64,000 bases of DNA from Prevotella histicola JCM 15637 = DNF00424 (GTDB taxonomy: Bacteria; Bacteroidota; Bacteroidia; Bacteroidales; Bacteroidaceae). Below the pieces are notes generated by a model, which saw only the letters and a list, made by a program, of their open reading frames with translations, was not told where the DNA came from and did not search any database. The stretch is taken from the NCBI RefSeq assembly GCF_000613925.1, contig NZ_BAJX01000003.1, positions 183,533 to 247,532 of the forward strand. Reading direction: 5' to 3'. Within the stretch, counting starts at the first letter, position 1, and the number at the start of each line of letters is the position of its first letter. Shown in pieces: positions 33,935 to 41,950 of the stretch. Both the position numbers and the translations under genes were made by a program.

Positions 33935-33942
33935 CAAAGTTA
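33935..33942 (-). promoter_or_regulatory. -7 box for the membrane-protein gene
   Basis: TAACTTTG on the minus strand, 40 bases before the ATG at 33895. Confidence 0.55.
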
Positions 33943-34080
33943 ATGCTATTTTTCCCAATTACTGCCCGTTATTTGCGGTTAGAACGGTCTTTTTCAATGT
34001 ATTTCACGAAATGTCATCATATCATACTCTGTTTCATACTCTGAGGGGCTTATAAATGGTGGCATCAAGCCAAAAACATA

Positions 34081-34120
34081 GAGGGGCGATTATAGCCTTG
34101 TAGCCATAACCGCCCCTCTG
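34081..34120 (-). terminator. terminator of the integrase gene
   Basis: GAGGGGCG and CGCCCCTC close a hairpin with further pairs (ATTAT/ATAAC-type) and a TTGTA loop, 23 bases after the integrase stop. Confidence 0.65.
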
Positions 34121-34142
34121 AATACCTGTCAATGTGAGACAT

Positions 34143-35261
34143 TTATGCCTCCTTGCGCTTCAAGGTTATCTTGTCCACCACCTGACACATCTGCTGCGCT
34201 GCTATCTTGGAATAGATTTGTGTGGTGGTAATGTTCTTATGTCCGAGATAGGCTTGGATGACAGCCATGTCCGTTCCCATTTCCACGTGCAGGCTTCCGA
34301 AGCTGTGGCGGGTACAGTGAAAGGTGATTTTCTTGGTTATCCCTGCTGCCGTGAGCCACCGTTGGAGTGGTCCTTGCAGCATCTTGTCCTTGAAATCCTC
34401 AAAGATAAGTCCCTCGCCCCGTTCTCCCAGCAGTCCATAGGCTTCATCACTGATGGGGTTATGCACTATTTCTTTGGTTTTCTGCATACGGGTGGTAACG
34501 AACATCCTGCCGTTGGTGTATGGTTGTATCTGCTGCCACGTGAGCTGTCTGATGTCGCTCTTTCTCAGTCCCGTAAGACAGGCGAAAAGAAAAGCTTTTT
34601 TCAAGACCTCCTCCTCACAGGGTGTTTCGGCAAGCCGTATCAGTTCCTCTTGGCTCAAATGCTCCCTGATGGTGGGAATGCACTCGATGCGGTCTAAGAA
34701 GCCGTTTGGGTTCTCCTTTATCTTCCTGTCACGGTAAGCGGTGTGCAGCACGGCACGGAAAGTTGACCAATAGCCTGCTGCGGAGTTGATGTGCAGCTTT
34801 TGGTTGGTGTGGATGGATTGGGGTGCATCAAGCAGGTATTCCATGAACTTGCGGCACAAATCCACATCCACCTCCTCAAAGGTGCATTTGCCGTTCACGA
34901 ACCGCTGGAAATGCTTGTATACGTGCTGCCACTTGATATTCTTGCGGTCAGCCAGTCCTTTGAAATAGGCAAGGAAATCGCCCTTCATCTTGGTCTTGTC
35001 AAAAAAGCCGTTGTTTTCATTGAAAATGGCTTCGTAGCGCTGGTTGCGCAGGATGACCGCTTTCTTCATCATGCGTGCGTTGAAGTCCCGTTCCTGCTGG
35101 TTTGCAGGTTTGGCGAAGATGTAAATTCCTAAGGCTTCACGTGTAATCACTCTCATGGTGACATTGTCACGGTAGCCGGGATAGTAGTCAAGGCATAGTG
35201 AATACTGTGTCCCGTTCTTAATCTTGCGCTTACGCAAGGTAACTGTTTTGCATTTACTCAT
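34143..35261 (-). CDS. int: tyrosine integrase of the cfxA element
   Basis: 372 aa. The N-terminus is an SAM-like arm-binding domain (YFKGLADRKNIKWQHVYKHF), and the catalytic core has Arg in ACLTGLRKSDIRQL (near 233), HxxR in HCTRHSFGSL (near 317), Gly-His in YLGHKNITTTQ, and the nucleophile Tyr in QIYSK (near 349). It catalyses integration and excision of the element. Belongs with the Bacteroidales IntN/Tn4555 style of recombinases. The start at 35261 is supported by the basic N-terminus (MSKCKTVTLRKRKIKNG). Shares an upstream repeat with the excisionase-like gene. Confidence 0.92.
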   Translation of the reverse strand: MSKCKTVTLRKRKIKNGTQYSLCLDYYPGYRDNVTMRVITREALGIYIFAKPANQQERDFNARMMKKAVILRNQRYEAIFNENNGFFDKTKMKGDFLAYFKGLADRKNIKWQHVYKHFQRFVNGKCTFEEVDVDLCRKFMEYLLDAPQSIHTNQKLHINSAAGYWSTFRAVLHTAYRDRKIKENPNGFLDRIECIPTIREHLSQEELIRLAETPCEEEVLKKAFLFACLTGLRKSDIRQLTWQQIQPYTNGRMFVTTRMQKTKEIVHNPISDEAYGLLGERGEGLIFEDFKDKMLQGPLQRWLTAAGITKKITFHCTRHSFGSLHVEMGTDMAVIQAYLGHKNITTTQIYSKIAAQQMCQVVDKITLKRKEA

Positions 35262-35319
35262 AATAATTATGTTTTAATTGGTTGTATACATTTTGGAGTT
35301 GTATCCATGTTTCCGATGG

Positions 35320-35392
35320 CAAAGGAACAACGTGAAATATCCGTGAATACCTCCACGATACATCATTTTGAAATAATTTTCGATAATCCCGA
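35320..35392 (-). promoter_or_regulatory. shared promoter/operator repeat, integrase copy
   Basis: Near-copy of 32871-32940. -7-like TTCCTTTG on the minus strand and, upstream, the 31-base segment at 35337-35367 with the CGTG-N8-CACG pair. It begins 59 bases before the integrase start. Confidence 0.55.
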
Positions 35393-35402
35393 TTTTTCAC
35401 GG

Positions 35403-36338
35403 TTATTTGTTCCTTTCAGCCATGACACGCTCCACATCTGAGCGCAAAAGCAGGTTTTTCACACCCACCTTTATCTTTTCGATGTGCTTCACCTTGACGA
35501 TATGGCAGATGTTGGCTGACGAAAGACCATAGATTTGCTGCACCTGCTCAACGGTATAGTAGCGTTCATCGTTCACAAGGTCAGTTCTGCGGAGTTCGTT
35601 CAAATGTGATTTGGAGTAATAGGTACGCCCGTACTCTCTTTTAGTGGGTATCTTATGGCGATAGGTGTAGGCACGGAGTGCGGTCGGCTTCATGCCGAAC
35701 AGTTCCTCCACCTCCTCGGTCAGTAGCCAGTCGGTAATTTCGCTAATATCAACTGCCACACCGAAAAACTCGTCAATATGCTTCTTGCTGTAATAGTTCT
35801 TTCCTGCGATACGGCAGATGGGGATATGGTTACGCTTGGCGGAAGTGTAAAGCCATGACTGCTTTACCTTAAAAAGGGACATCACCTCCTCGCCCGAATA
35901 GAAGTCCAACACTTCTTCGCTTTCCTTTTCCCTTTTTTCTCTTTTGGCAGGTAAGGAAGATGAAGATGATTTCCTTGGTGTGGAGGTGTTGCCGGGCAGG
36001 ATGCGGTGATAGGGATTGCCCTCCAACATCTGCTCGATGTCGGCTCTGCGGATGAATGCCATGCGGTTGCTGATGCGTGAGGCTTTCAGCTTGCCGATGG
36101 CTACAAGTTTGTAAATGTACTGTCGGGAACAGCCCATGAGGATGGCTGCTTTGGAAAAGGTGAGATACTCCTGATGCTGTATCTCCATCAAGGGTTGGGC
36201 GACTTTGAAGAGGTTGTTCTTCTGCATCACTCTGGCTCGTTTGGCTTCTGCCTGACAAGCCTCACTGCAATATCTTTGCATACCGCTTCGGGTTACAAAG
36301 GACTTGCCGCAAAAACTGCATTTTCTGGTTGCTTTCAT
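35403..36338 (-). CDS. TnpA-like multi-HTH targeting protein
   Basis: 311 aa. It opens with a zinc finger of the CxxC...CxxxC kind (MKATRKCSFCGKSF, QRYCSEACQAEAKR). Then come three helix-turn-helix modules: LTFSKAAILMGCSRQYIYK, EVMSLFKVKQSWLYTSAKR and EEVEELFGMKPTALRAYTYR, and a fourth near the end (YYTVEQVQQIYGLSSANI). Proteins of this build flank the integrase in Tn4555-type transposons and help choose the target site. It binds DNA, probably at the element end that follows. Upstream is the repeat-rich right end. Confidence 0.8.
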   Translation of the reverse strand: MKATRKCSFCGKSFVTRSGMQRYCSEACQAEAKRARVMQKNNLFKVAQPLMEIQHQEYLTFSKAAILMGCSRQYIYKLVAIGKLKASRISNRMAFIRRADIEQMLEGNPYHRILPGNTSTPRKSSSSSLPAKREKREKESEEVLDFYSGEEVMSLFKVKQSWLYTSAKRNHIPICRIAGKNYYSKKHIDEFFGVAVDISEITDWLLTEEVEELFGMKPTALRAYTYRHKIPTKREYGRTYYSKSHLNELRRTDLVNDERYYTVEQVQQIYGLSSANICHIVKVKHIEKIKVGVKNLLLRSDVERVMAERNK

Positions 36339-36389
36339 ACCGTTTTATCGTTTAATGGTTCATTTCTTCAATCCTATATCTCTGAAATG

Positions 36390-36524
36390 GTAAACGGATG
36401 TGAACGGAAGTCAACCATTGTCGCTTTTCTACACAGTGTGACTGTTTCCGCATATCGGGGCGGTTATTGTCGCTTGTCGTAAACGGTTGTAAACCCTTGT
36501 CAACTGTCTGCACGGTGTGACAAA
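36390..36524. repeat. direct repeats at the right end of the element
   Basis: Two copies of a composite motif at 36390-36441 and 36479-36524: GTAAACGG, TGTNAAC, GTCAAC and then CAC(A/G)GTGTGAC. They lie between the TnpA-like gene and the terminal inverted repeat, where integrase arm-type sites would be expected. Confidence 0.5.
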
Positions 36525-36616
36525 AAACAAGCCCCGCAAATTCTCCACGTCAGAAATACGTCTCAAAAATATGTGGAAATTTGGGAAGCGACAAATGGCA
36601 ACCGAAAAGTGTTAAA

Positions 36617-36629
36617 TTTTAGAATATGC
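36617..36629. repeat. proposed right terminal inverted repeat
   Basis: TTTTAGAATATGC, the partner of 26707-26719 (12 of 13 bases). Immediately outside it the sequence returns to the toxin/immunity island. Confidence 0.5.
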
Positions 36630-36680
36630 TGGTAATTAAAGATTTACACTCGGATATTTCTGATTAGTTTTGGTTGTTCT

Positions 36681-36908
36681 ATGGTTATAAATACAGAAAA
36701 GGAAGTTAATGATTTTTATCCTGGAGGTAGTAATGATACTTGGGGCATTATAATCCTGACTAAAGGTAAGCAATATTCTGTTGAATATCCAACTTCAAAT
36801 AAAAAAATAGATAAAGTGATTGAGGATATAGATAGTCTGTCACCTATAAAACTATTTGAAAAAAAGTATTCTGTAACAATTCCCATCAACCAAAAAGATT
36901 TTTTATAA
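36681..36908 (+). CDS. small hypothetical protein, possible immunity gene
   Basis: 75 aa, acidic and strand-rich (DTWGIIILTKGKQYSVEYPT, then KVIEDIDSLSPIKLFEKKY). It is the first frame outside the right end of the transposon and may have lost its upstream part to the insertion. Base use matches the AT-rich immunity genes. No known domain. Confidence 0.45.
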   Translation: MVINTEKEVNDFYPGGSNDTWGIIILTKGKQYSVEYPTSNKKIDKVIEDIDSLSPIKLFEKKYSVTIPINQKDFL

Positions 36909-37014
36909 TAAACGTGAGTTCGACGAATTATAAGTGTCTATAAATTTGGTGATTAGCGAAATTTGTTGTAACTTTAAAGAACTAATATACAAACAGTTAC
37001 AAACAAAAATCGCT

Positions 37015-37215
37015 ATGATCACCGAGGACAAAGTTACTGAAATATTTTGTATGGCAGATGACTTCTGCAAGTTTTTTGATGCAATGACAGCAAAATATAC
37101 GCTAAAACCTACAGGAAAAAGGAAATATCATCGAAATTCTACAATGTCAAAGGCAGAAGTTATGCTGAGAATGATCCTTTTCCACGATTCTGGTTATTGT
37201 TGCTTCAAACATTTA
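37015..37215 (+). pseudogene. IS982-family transposase fragment
   Basis: The frame from 37015 reads MITEDKVTEIFCMADDFCKF and continues to SKAEVMLRMILFHDSGYCCF, the N-terminal region of IS982-type transposases, about 65 residues. The catalytic DDE part is missing; the sequence switches abruptly into the island leader at about 37208. A frame back to 36934 covers the IS end. It is a dead fragment that marks a past insertion and recombination. Confidence 0.7.
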
Positions 37216-37456
37216 CAAAATAAAGTTGTATATTTGCCTTAGAAAGTGCTATGCTTGGATTATCTATTCTTTTCAAAAAGAGAATAACATAGCCATCATA
37301 GCCATGACAAAACACATAACACTGAGCGTCTGCAGGCATTGAGCCTTACAGTGGGTGTCGGTTTGTGGTGTAGGATATTCGTCTCTCCAATGCTGTGATG
37401 AGCGTCATAGGAGGGGATGATGTCCCTGAAACTCAACTGACATTTCCCACACCATC
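37208..37456 (+). promoter_or_regulatory. structured leader of a toxin-tip module (copy 2)
   Basis: 31 bases nearly identical to 25117-25147, including the -7 box TATATTTG at 37229-37236, then a longer leader that keeps the same two hairpins with changed bases (GGC/GCC instead of GAC/GTC; CTGTGA/TCATAG with one G-U). It ends about 45 bases before the immunity gene at 37502; a short frame ending NIEMQYQQYNDNLR overlaps that ATG by four bases. Confidence 0.55.
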
Positions 37457-37501
37457 AATGAATATAGAAATGCAGTATCAACAATATAATGATAATTTAC
37501 G

Positions 37502-38104
37502 ATGAACTTAAAGGAGAAATTAAATTTACTGGAAAGTGAATTAATTCGAATAGAGAGCCCCATTCTTAGATTGTTAAGAGATAGTAATGATGGTTTTGAC
37601 AGAGATCAAACTGCTCATGTGCTTACAAATCTTGGAATGTGCCCTCTTCAAATGCTACTTGATTTTTATGATTGGGCTACAGGGGCAGATGAGAATATTC
37701 TTTTTAATATAAATAATCAGGTAAAACTTTCTACAATAGGTAATCCCGCAAAAGTTTCAATTACTACGAGTTTGTACATGTTAGATGCAACAACAGATGA
37801 TTTTTTTGCACATAGAAAGATGCTTCCTTTTATTTATAATGGTATCATGGAAGATCCCATACTGATTGATTTGTCGCCGAAAAGTAAAACCATTGGAGCA
37901 CTATATTATTATAGTCCACAAGTAACATTATCTGTAGATCCTATTATGATTTATGATTCATTAGAGTTATGGATTGATACAATGTTATTATGTTATTCAA
38001 ATGGCATTTATAACATAAAACCTGATGGAATGTTAGTTGCCAATGTAGATAAGGAGATTAAAATAACAAGGGAACTCAATCCACACTCTATCTATTGGGA
38101 TTAA
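37502..38104 (+). CDS. SUKH-like putative immunity protein
   Basis: 200 aa, cytosolic. LGMCPLQMLLDFYDWATGAD, ILIDLSPKSKTIGALYYYSP and LWIDTMLLCYSNGIYNIKP recall the SMI1/KNR4 (SUKH) pattern, in which a W-G pair, a middle strand and a final aromatic helix are spaced in this order. SUKH proteins are the most widespread immunity family against Rhs and other polymorphic toxins. Position behind a tip leader agrees. The family assignment is by pattern only. Confidence 0.65.
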   Translation: MNLKEKLNLLESELIRIESPILRLLRDSNDGFDRDQTAHVLTNLGMCPLQMLLDFYDWATGADENILFNINNQVKLSTIGNPAKVSITTSLYMLDATTDDFFAHRKMLPFIYNGIMEDPILIDLSPKSKTIGALYYYSPQVTLSVDPIMIYDSLELWIDTMLLCYSNGIYNIKPDGMLVANVDKEIKITRELNPHSIYWD

Positions 38105-38199
38105 TACACAATACTGTATGGTCTTTTCCATAAAGACGCTTTCAGTTGTACATCTCCCATCCCTATGGTTACGGATGAGCAATGCTCCGTCTAAGTTCT

Positions 38200-38298
38200 A
38201 TGAGAAGAAAAGTCTGTACCAGAAGGTTCTTTAATAGTATAGGGACGAATACAGTTTCAAAAGAAGGAAGTGTAATTTATAAAAAAATTACGAGATGA
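38200..38298 (+). pseudogene. possible toxin-tip remnant
   Basis: A frame reading FFNSIGTNTVSKEGSVIYKK and ending ITR. Its TGA overlaps the ATG of the next gene (ATGA at 38295). The overlap and Gly/Ser-rich end fit the last residues of a toxin next to its immunity gene. Weak: no family match. Confidence 0.3.
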
Positions 38299-38816
38299 TG
38301 AATCTAAAAAAAATATTAAAGGAAGAAGCAACTTGGTATTTTTTGGCCTTAGCGGGGCTGTTGATACTACTCTATATGGGAGCGAATGTCATTACAGATA
38401 CGTATTTCTATATGATATCATTAAACATTTTAATCTTTTTATTTTCTTATATAATACTTAAAATAAAGAATAAACTGCATTACTACTCTTATGTTGTAGG
38501 CTGTGCGTTTTTTGCAGTTTGGTTAATCTTTTATAGTATATGCGATTTGAGAAGCAGAAGTTTGAAAGGTTATCTCACCAAACAACTCCCAGTATTGTAT
38601 TATATTCCAACGGGTTCTGGAGGGAGGTGGACAAGTAGTGGATTTAGAATAGAATGTAAAGGAATTCAGCAAAAAATCTCAACATCTCAAGAATCAGATA
38701 GCCTGTATCAGATTTACGGGGACTCGATCATCAATCATATCGTAGTACGATTTTTGCTAAAGGAACCTTTTCCTGATGTATATTATATAGATAGCGTAGG
38801 TATAACTTATAAATAA
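38295..38816 (+). CDS. membrane immunity-type protein
   Basis: 173 aa. Three transmembrane helices in the first 85 residues (WYFLALAGLLILLYMGANVI, YMISLNILIFLFSYIILKIK, YSYVVGCAFFAVWLIFYSI), then a soluble domain (PVLYYIPTGSGGRWTSSGFR) with strands. Integral-membrane immunity proteins guard against pore-forming or membrane-targeting toxins. No known family. A role in immunity is inferred from the island. Confidence 0.6.
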   Translation: MMNLKKILKEEATWYFLALAGLLILLYMGANVITDTYFYMISLNILIFLFSYIILKIKNKLHYYSYVVGCAFFAVWLIFYSICDLRSRSLKGYLTKQLPVLYYIPTGSGGRWTSSGFRIECKGIQQKISTSQESDSLYQIYGDSIINHIVVRFLLKEPFPDVYYIDSVGITYK

Positions 38817-38880
38817 GTTAGTTCTTTCAAGACATACTTTACAGATTGAGTTATAACAAATTAAATAGAAAGGGGTATAA

Positions 38881-39285
38881 ATGAACATGAGAGTTATTAC
38901 TTTTATAGGTCTAATTACATTTATAATTAGCTGCTTTCTACCATGCTTTTCTGTAAGAGATAGTTCCTTTGATTACATGGGATACACAGCTTTATTTTTT
39001 GGATGGGCTGGAGTATTTATAAATAGCGAACTAACTGTTTATTATATATCATGGTATGCGAATATTCTTTTCTTGATATCTTTATTTATAAAAAGTAAAT
39101 GTCTCGGTATAATATTATTAACAGGCTGTCTCATTTTAGGATGCTTATTCCACGGATGCCCCTATATTGTTATTAATGAAGCAGGAAAACATAGTGATAT
39201 TGTTTCATTGCAGATTGGATACTACATATGGATTTTAAGCTTTTTCATTTTACTTATAGAAAGGATTTTAAGATATAAAGAATAA
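38881..39285 (+). CDS. four-TM membrane protein
   Basis: 134 aa, almost wholly hydrophobic, with four predicted helices (VITFIGLITFIISCFLPCFS, AFFGWAGVFI-type segment, ILFLISLFIKSKCLGIILLT, and YYIWILSFFILLIERIL). No motif. It lies among putative immunity genes and has the same AT-rich base use. Confidence 0.6.
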   Translation: MNMRVITFIGLITFIISCFLPCFSVRDSSFDYMGYTALFFGWAGVFINSELTVYYISWYANILFLISLFIKSKCLGIILLTGCLILGCLFHGCPYIVINEAGKHSDIVSLQIGYYIWILSFFILLIERILRYKE

Positions 39286-39292
39286 AATTATT

Positions 39293-39448
39293 ATGAGTAT
39301 GAAGTACCTTTCATTCTTAGTGTTATTCGTTTGTTTTTCCTGTATAGAGCCTAACGTAAAAGATATGTTAGGAGATGATTTTAGGTTATATAAACATACG
39401 CCTGCATGGTCTTTAGCAAAGGCTGTTGAGGATGAAGATACAACTTGA
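39293..39448 (+). pseudogene. truncated lipoprotein fragment
   Basis: 51 codons: MSMKYLSFLVLFVCFSC is a signal peptide with FSC lipobox, followed by DFRLYKHTPAWSLAKAVEDE, which looks like the start of an ankyrin-repeat immunity lipoprotein. It ends at a TGA where the reading is shifted into the next (tip) frame. Confidence 0.5.
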
Positions 39449-39563
39449 TATAGAAACAAATGGGACAAAAACAGTATATGATAAAGTTTCTGGACGCGGC
39501 TTTAACATAAGTCGTGAAGGAAAATTTAATGGCTTTAGAGATTTCAAAGAACGAACAAAATAG
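39432..39563 (+). pseudogene. toxin-tip C-terminal remnant
   Basis: A 43-codon frame, MKIQLDIETNGTKTVYDKVS and GRGFNISREGKFNGFRDFKE, ending RTK. The Gly/Arg/Phe-rich C-terminus looks like the tail of an Rhs or other polymorphic toxin. It overlaps the lipoprotein fragment by 17 bases and ends six bases before the next ATG. Confidence 0.45.
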
Positions 39564-39568
39564 TAGTT

Positions 39569-40042
39569 ATGGACTGGTATCAAATAAAAAAAAATATATA
39601 TTATACAAATGACGATTATATCAGAGATGTAATTGCTCTACACCTTAAAAAGGGCGCATTGAAAGCTATTTATAACTATATCTGTCAAACTCCTTTTGTT
39701 TCTATGGAAGAGAGATTTAAAGGTTTTGCAGAAGGTATAGAGCATGATATTTGTAGTGAGATTATAACTCTTTTTTTATATAAAAAGCCCATACTAAGGT
39801 GGTACTTAAATAGTACAGAACAGTTAGAAATGGACATTGATGCAAGATTTGTTGATAGTTTGGATGTTCACAATAAGATTTGTGAATTCTTGACAAACTT
39901 ATCATGCTTAATAGATGATGATATATTTTTATTAAATGATGTTATTAAGGAAAAACCTTTGGTATTAATGGTTTTCAAACCTCAAGCTCCCCCAGAAATA
40001 ATAGAAGGTACCAAATATTTTGAATTTCCTTCTTGTCAGTAA
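39569..40042 (+). CDS. putative immunity protein
   Basis: 157 aa, cytosolic, acidic, mostly helical (DVIALHLKKGALKAIYNYIC, then RFVDSLDVHNKICEFLTN). It follows the toxin-tip remnant by six bases and is the last gene of the island. No family recognised. The 40043-40237 gap behind it has no gene. Confidence 0.55.
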   Translation: MDWYQIKKNIYYTNDDYIRDVIALHLKKGALKAIYNYICQTPFVSMEERFKGFAEGIEHDICSEIITLFLYKKPILRWYLNSTEQLEMDIDARFVDSLDVHNKICEFLTNLSCLIDDDIFLLNDVIKEKPLVLMVFKPQAPPEIIEGTKYFEFPSCQ

Positions 40043-40237
40043 GATGTGGAATAGTCCAGCTATGCTCCTCTGCCTGGTAATCAAAAGATCAGAGGGGACA
40101 TGGAAAACTCCATTCAAATTATGAGAATAAAGCTGAAGCATTACCTATTTATATGGAGGAATCAAGGAAGTTAGGACTTTTTATATACTAAACTGAACCC
40201 GGACTGGCGTAAGTTATGGTGCATCGTACTCATAATG

Positions 40238-40373
40238 CTGCTTACCACATATCATTTTCAATTTTGCTGTCACTCCAATCACCATTTACTTTTCTCTAAA
40301 CATCTAATAATAAATTGATTATATGAAGTGTTAAATGTGACAGTAACTAAGATGAAAAACGAATTAGGGGTTG
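40238..40373. repeat. 130-bp direct repeat, right copy
   Basis: Partner of 24913-25042. Contains GCTGTCAC...GTGACAG arms, GAAGTGTTAAA and ATTAGGGGTT. Confidence 0.6.
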
Positions 40374-40598
40374 AGGAGTAATGGTTGAACACATAAAACT
40401 ATACAGAATAAGCACTGTTGTCTACTGTTTTTCCTCATTTGGTGATGTTTTTGTACAATTATATTGTATGCATGTCTTTATTCTTGTAAATCTTATTAAA
40501 GGTTATTATGCAGAAACAATTTATAGTGGAATGTTTTTCTGATAATGTTAAATAACGTTATAGACCTCTGATGACTTGACTTGTATTTACTTTTTCTT

Positions 40599-40606
40599 TA
40601 TCTTTG
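40599..40606 (+). promoter_or_regulatory. -7 box for lipoprotein gene
   Basis: TATCTTTG, 34 bases before the ATG at 40640. A TTG lies about 17-20 bases upstream. Confidence 0.6.
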
Positions 40607-40639
40607 TCAGCCGAATTTAATATACTGAAAGGCAATAAT

Positions 40640-41626
40640 ATGAAAACAACTAAATGGTTATGGCTTTTATTTATAGCATGTGTGTTTACTTCATGCGAGA
40701 AAGCCGTTTTGTCTGGTGATGAAGAAAGGGGTAAGGAACAAAAGATTACTAAAATAATCTCCGTACATCCTACTGCAATTCATGTAGATCTTGCAGAAGA
40801 AGGAGCGATGGCAGGTTCCAAGCCCCGAATGAGTGGTATTTTAGAAAGTCGTGCAGAAAAGACTAAGCTTTATGCTCTTAATATTTATGAAAAGCGAAAA
40901 GGTGCGAAGTCCTATTCGAAGTATGCTTATGGTCTTTTCTCTGATCCTTCTAATATCGCTATCAGAATGACAGAAGGTAGTTTGTATAAGATAGAGTGCT
41001 TAATGACAGAGAATGGTGAAGATACTATCTATAATAAAGATAATGAGTATCTCTTGCCTTTCCTGCATGGAACAGATAAGCCTACTAAAGTTGAGAATTC
41101 TTTCATTATGTCAACAAAAGATAACTTGGGTCATATCTTGGATGGTAAGACAAATGTCTCTGCAAAGGACATAACAATGTACCCAAGACTCATAAAATCT
41201 TATGCCGTTATTGAAGACTTTGATCCCAAGAGCGCTAATGACCTAACACTTAATCTTAAGCATGCGGCTTTTGGACTTCATTTTAAGATTGCCCCTCCAG
41301 AAGAAGGCGAGTTAGAGATAGATTATCTCCATTATACACTTACCGTAAAGTCCACTGATCCAGCCTATGATAAGTTATCTGTCTATTCTTTCAATATGAT
41401 TAGTGATGCTTGTAAAGATGGGTATAAAGGAGATATTACTGTAAAGATGAAGTGGACAAAGGCTGATGGTAGTATAGAAGAAGCAAGTACAACCGTTACC
41501 TTAAAACGTAATGTAATTATGGTAATGGACATATCTGTTACTGGTCCTAGTCCTAAAGGAATCAACTTTGCAGAGGAGGGTCACGAGATGTCTACAGAGA
41601 ATATTACGTGGCATGTTAGGAAATAA
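40640..41626 (+). CDS. lipoprotein, fimbrillin/Mfa-like layout
   Basis: 328 aa. The signal peptide ends in FTSC (lipobox). The mature protein opens EKAVLSGDEERGKEQKITKI and is strand-rich throughout with tandem beta-sandwich segments (KLYALNIYEKRKGAKSYSKY; AFGLHFKIAPPEEGELEIDY). The size and layout recall fimbrillin-like anchored adhesin subunits of Bacteroidales, but I see no diagnostic motif. The ATG at 40640 is preferred over 40604 because it directly precedes the signal peptide. Single-gene transcript; function unknown. Confidence 0.65.
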   Translation: MKTTKWLWLLFIACVFTSCEKAVLSGDEERGKEQKITKIISVHPTAIHVDLAEEGAMAGSKPRMSGILESRAEKTKLYALNIYEKRKGAKSYSKYAYGLFSDPSNIAIRMTEGSLYKIECLMTENGEDTIYNKDNEYLLPFLHGTDKPTKVENSFIMSTKDNLGHILDGKTNVSAKDITMYPRLIKSYAVIEDFDPKSANDLTLNLKHAAFGLHFKIAPPEEGELEIDYLHYTLTVKSTDPAYDKLSVYSFNMISDACKDGYKGDITVKMKWTKADGSIEEASTTVTLKRNVIMVMDISVTGPSPKGINFAEEGHEMSTENITWHVRK

Positions 41627-41830
41627 CAAGTCTGCATGCCACAATGTTGCATAATAGTATAATGTGGGCAACTTTATTCGTGTCATACAGGTTTTGAGGC
41701 TGTGTGTGTTCTTTTTATTTGATGCGTGTCTTCCCGTAACTTCGCTTTGAATACAGCTTTTTTCTTTTATAGAAGCAATTGTCTTTCCCTTTAACGTATA
41801 TAAAAACATCTCTTTATCAAAATAAAATAG

Positions 41831-41838
41831 TATCTTTG
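41831..41838 (+). promoter_or_regulatory. -7 box upstream of the ABC-F gene
   Basis: TATCTTTG, about 112 bases before the ATG at 41951. Confidence 0.55.
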
Positions 41839-41950
41839 CATGACATAAGACTTTGGGAATAAGACTCTGAACGTTGTGATGTATACAAGTTGGAAAACTT
41901 TCTGCAGAGATAATGAAACTCAAAGTAAAGATTCAAAGTATAAGAAAGAG

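Larger units (their letters stand above)
26707..36629. mobile_element. Tn4555-like mobilizable transposon carrying cfxA
   Basis: About 9.9 kb bounded by 13-base imperfect inverted repeats: GCACATTCTAAAA (26707-26719) and TTTTAGAATATGC (36617-36629), 12 of 13 matching. Inside are cfxA, a MobV relaxase, a hairpin-rich oriT candidate, primase- and RepA-like genes, an excisionase-like HTH gene, a membrane protein, a tyrosine integrase and a multi-HTH TnpA-like protein, the content of Tn4555-type elements. It interrupts the toxin/immunity island. The ends are proposed from sequence alone. Confidence 0.7.
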
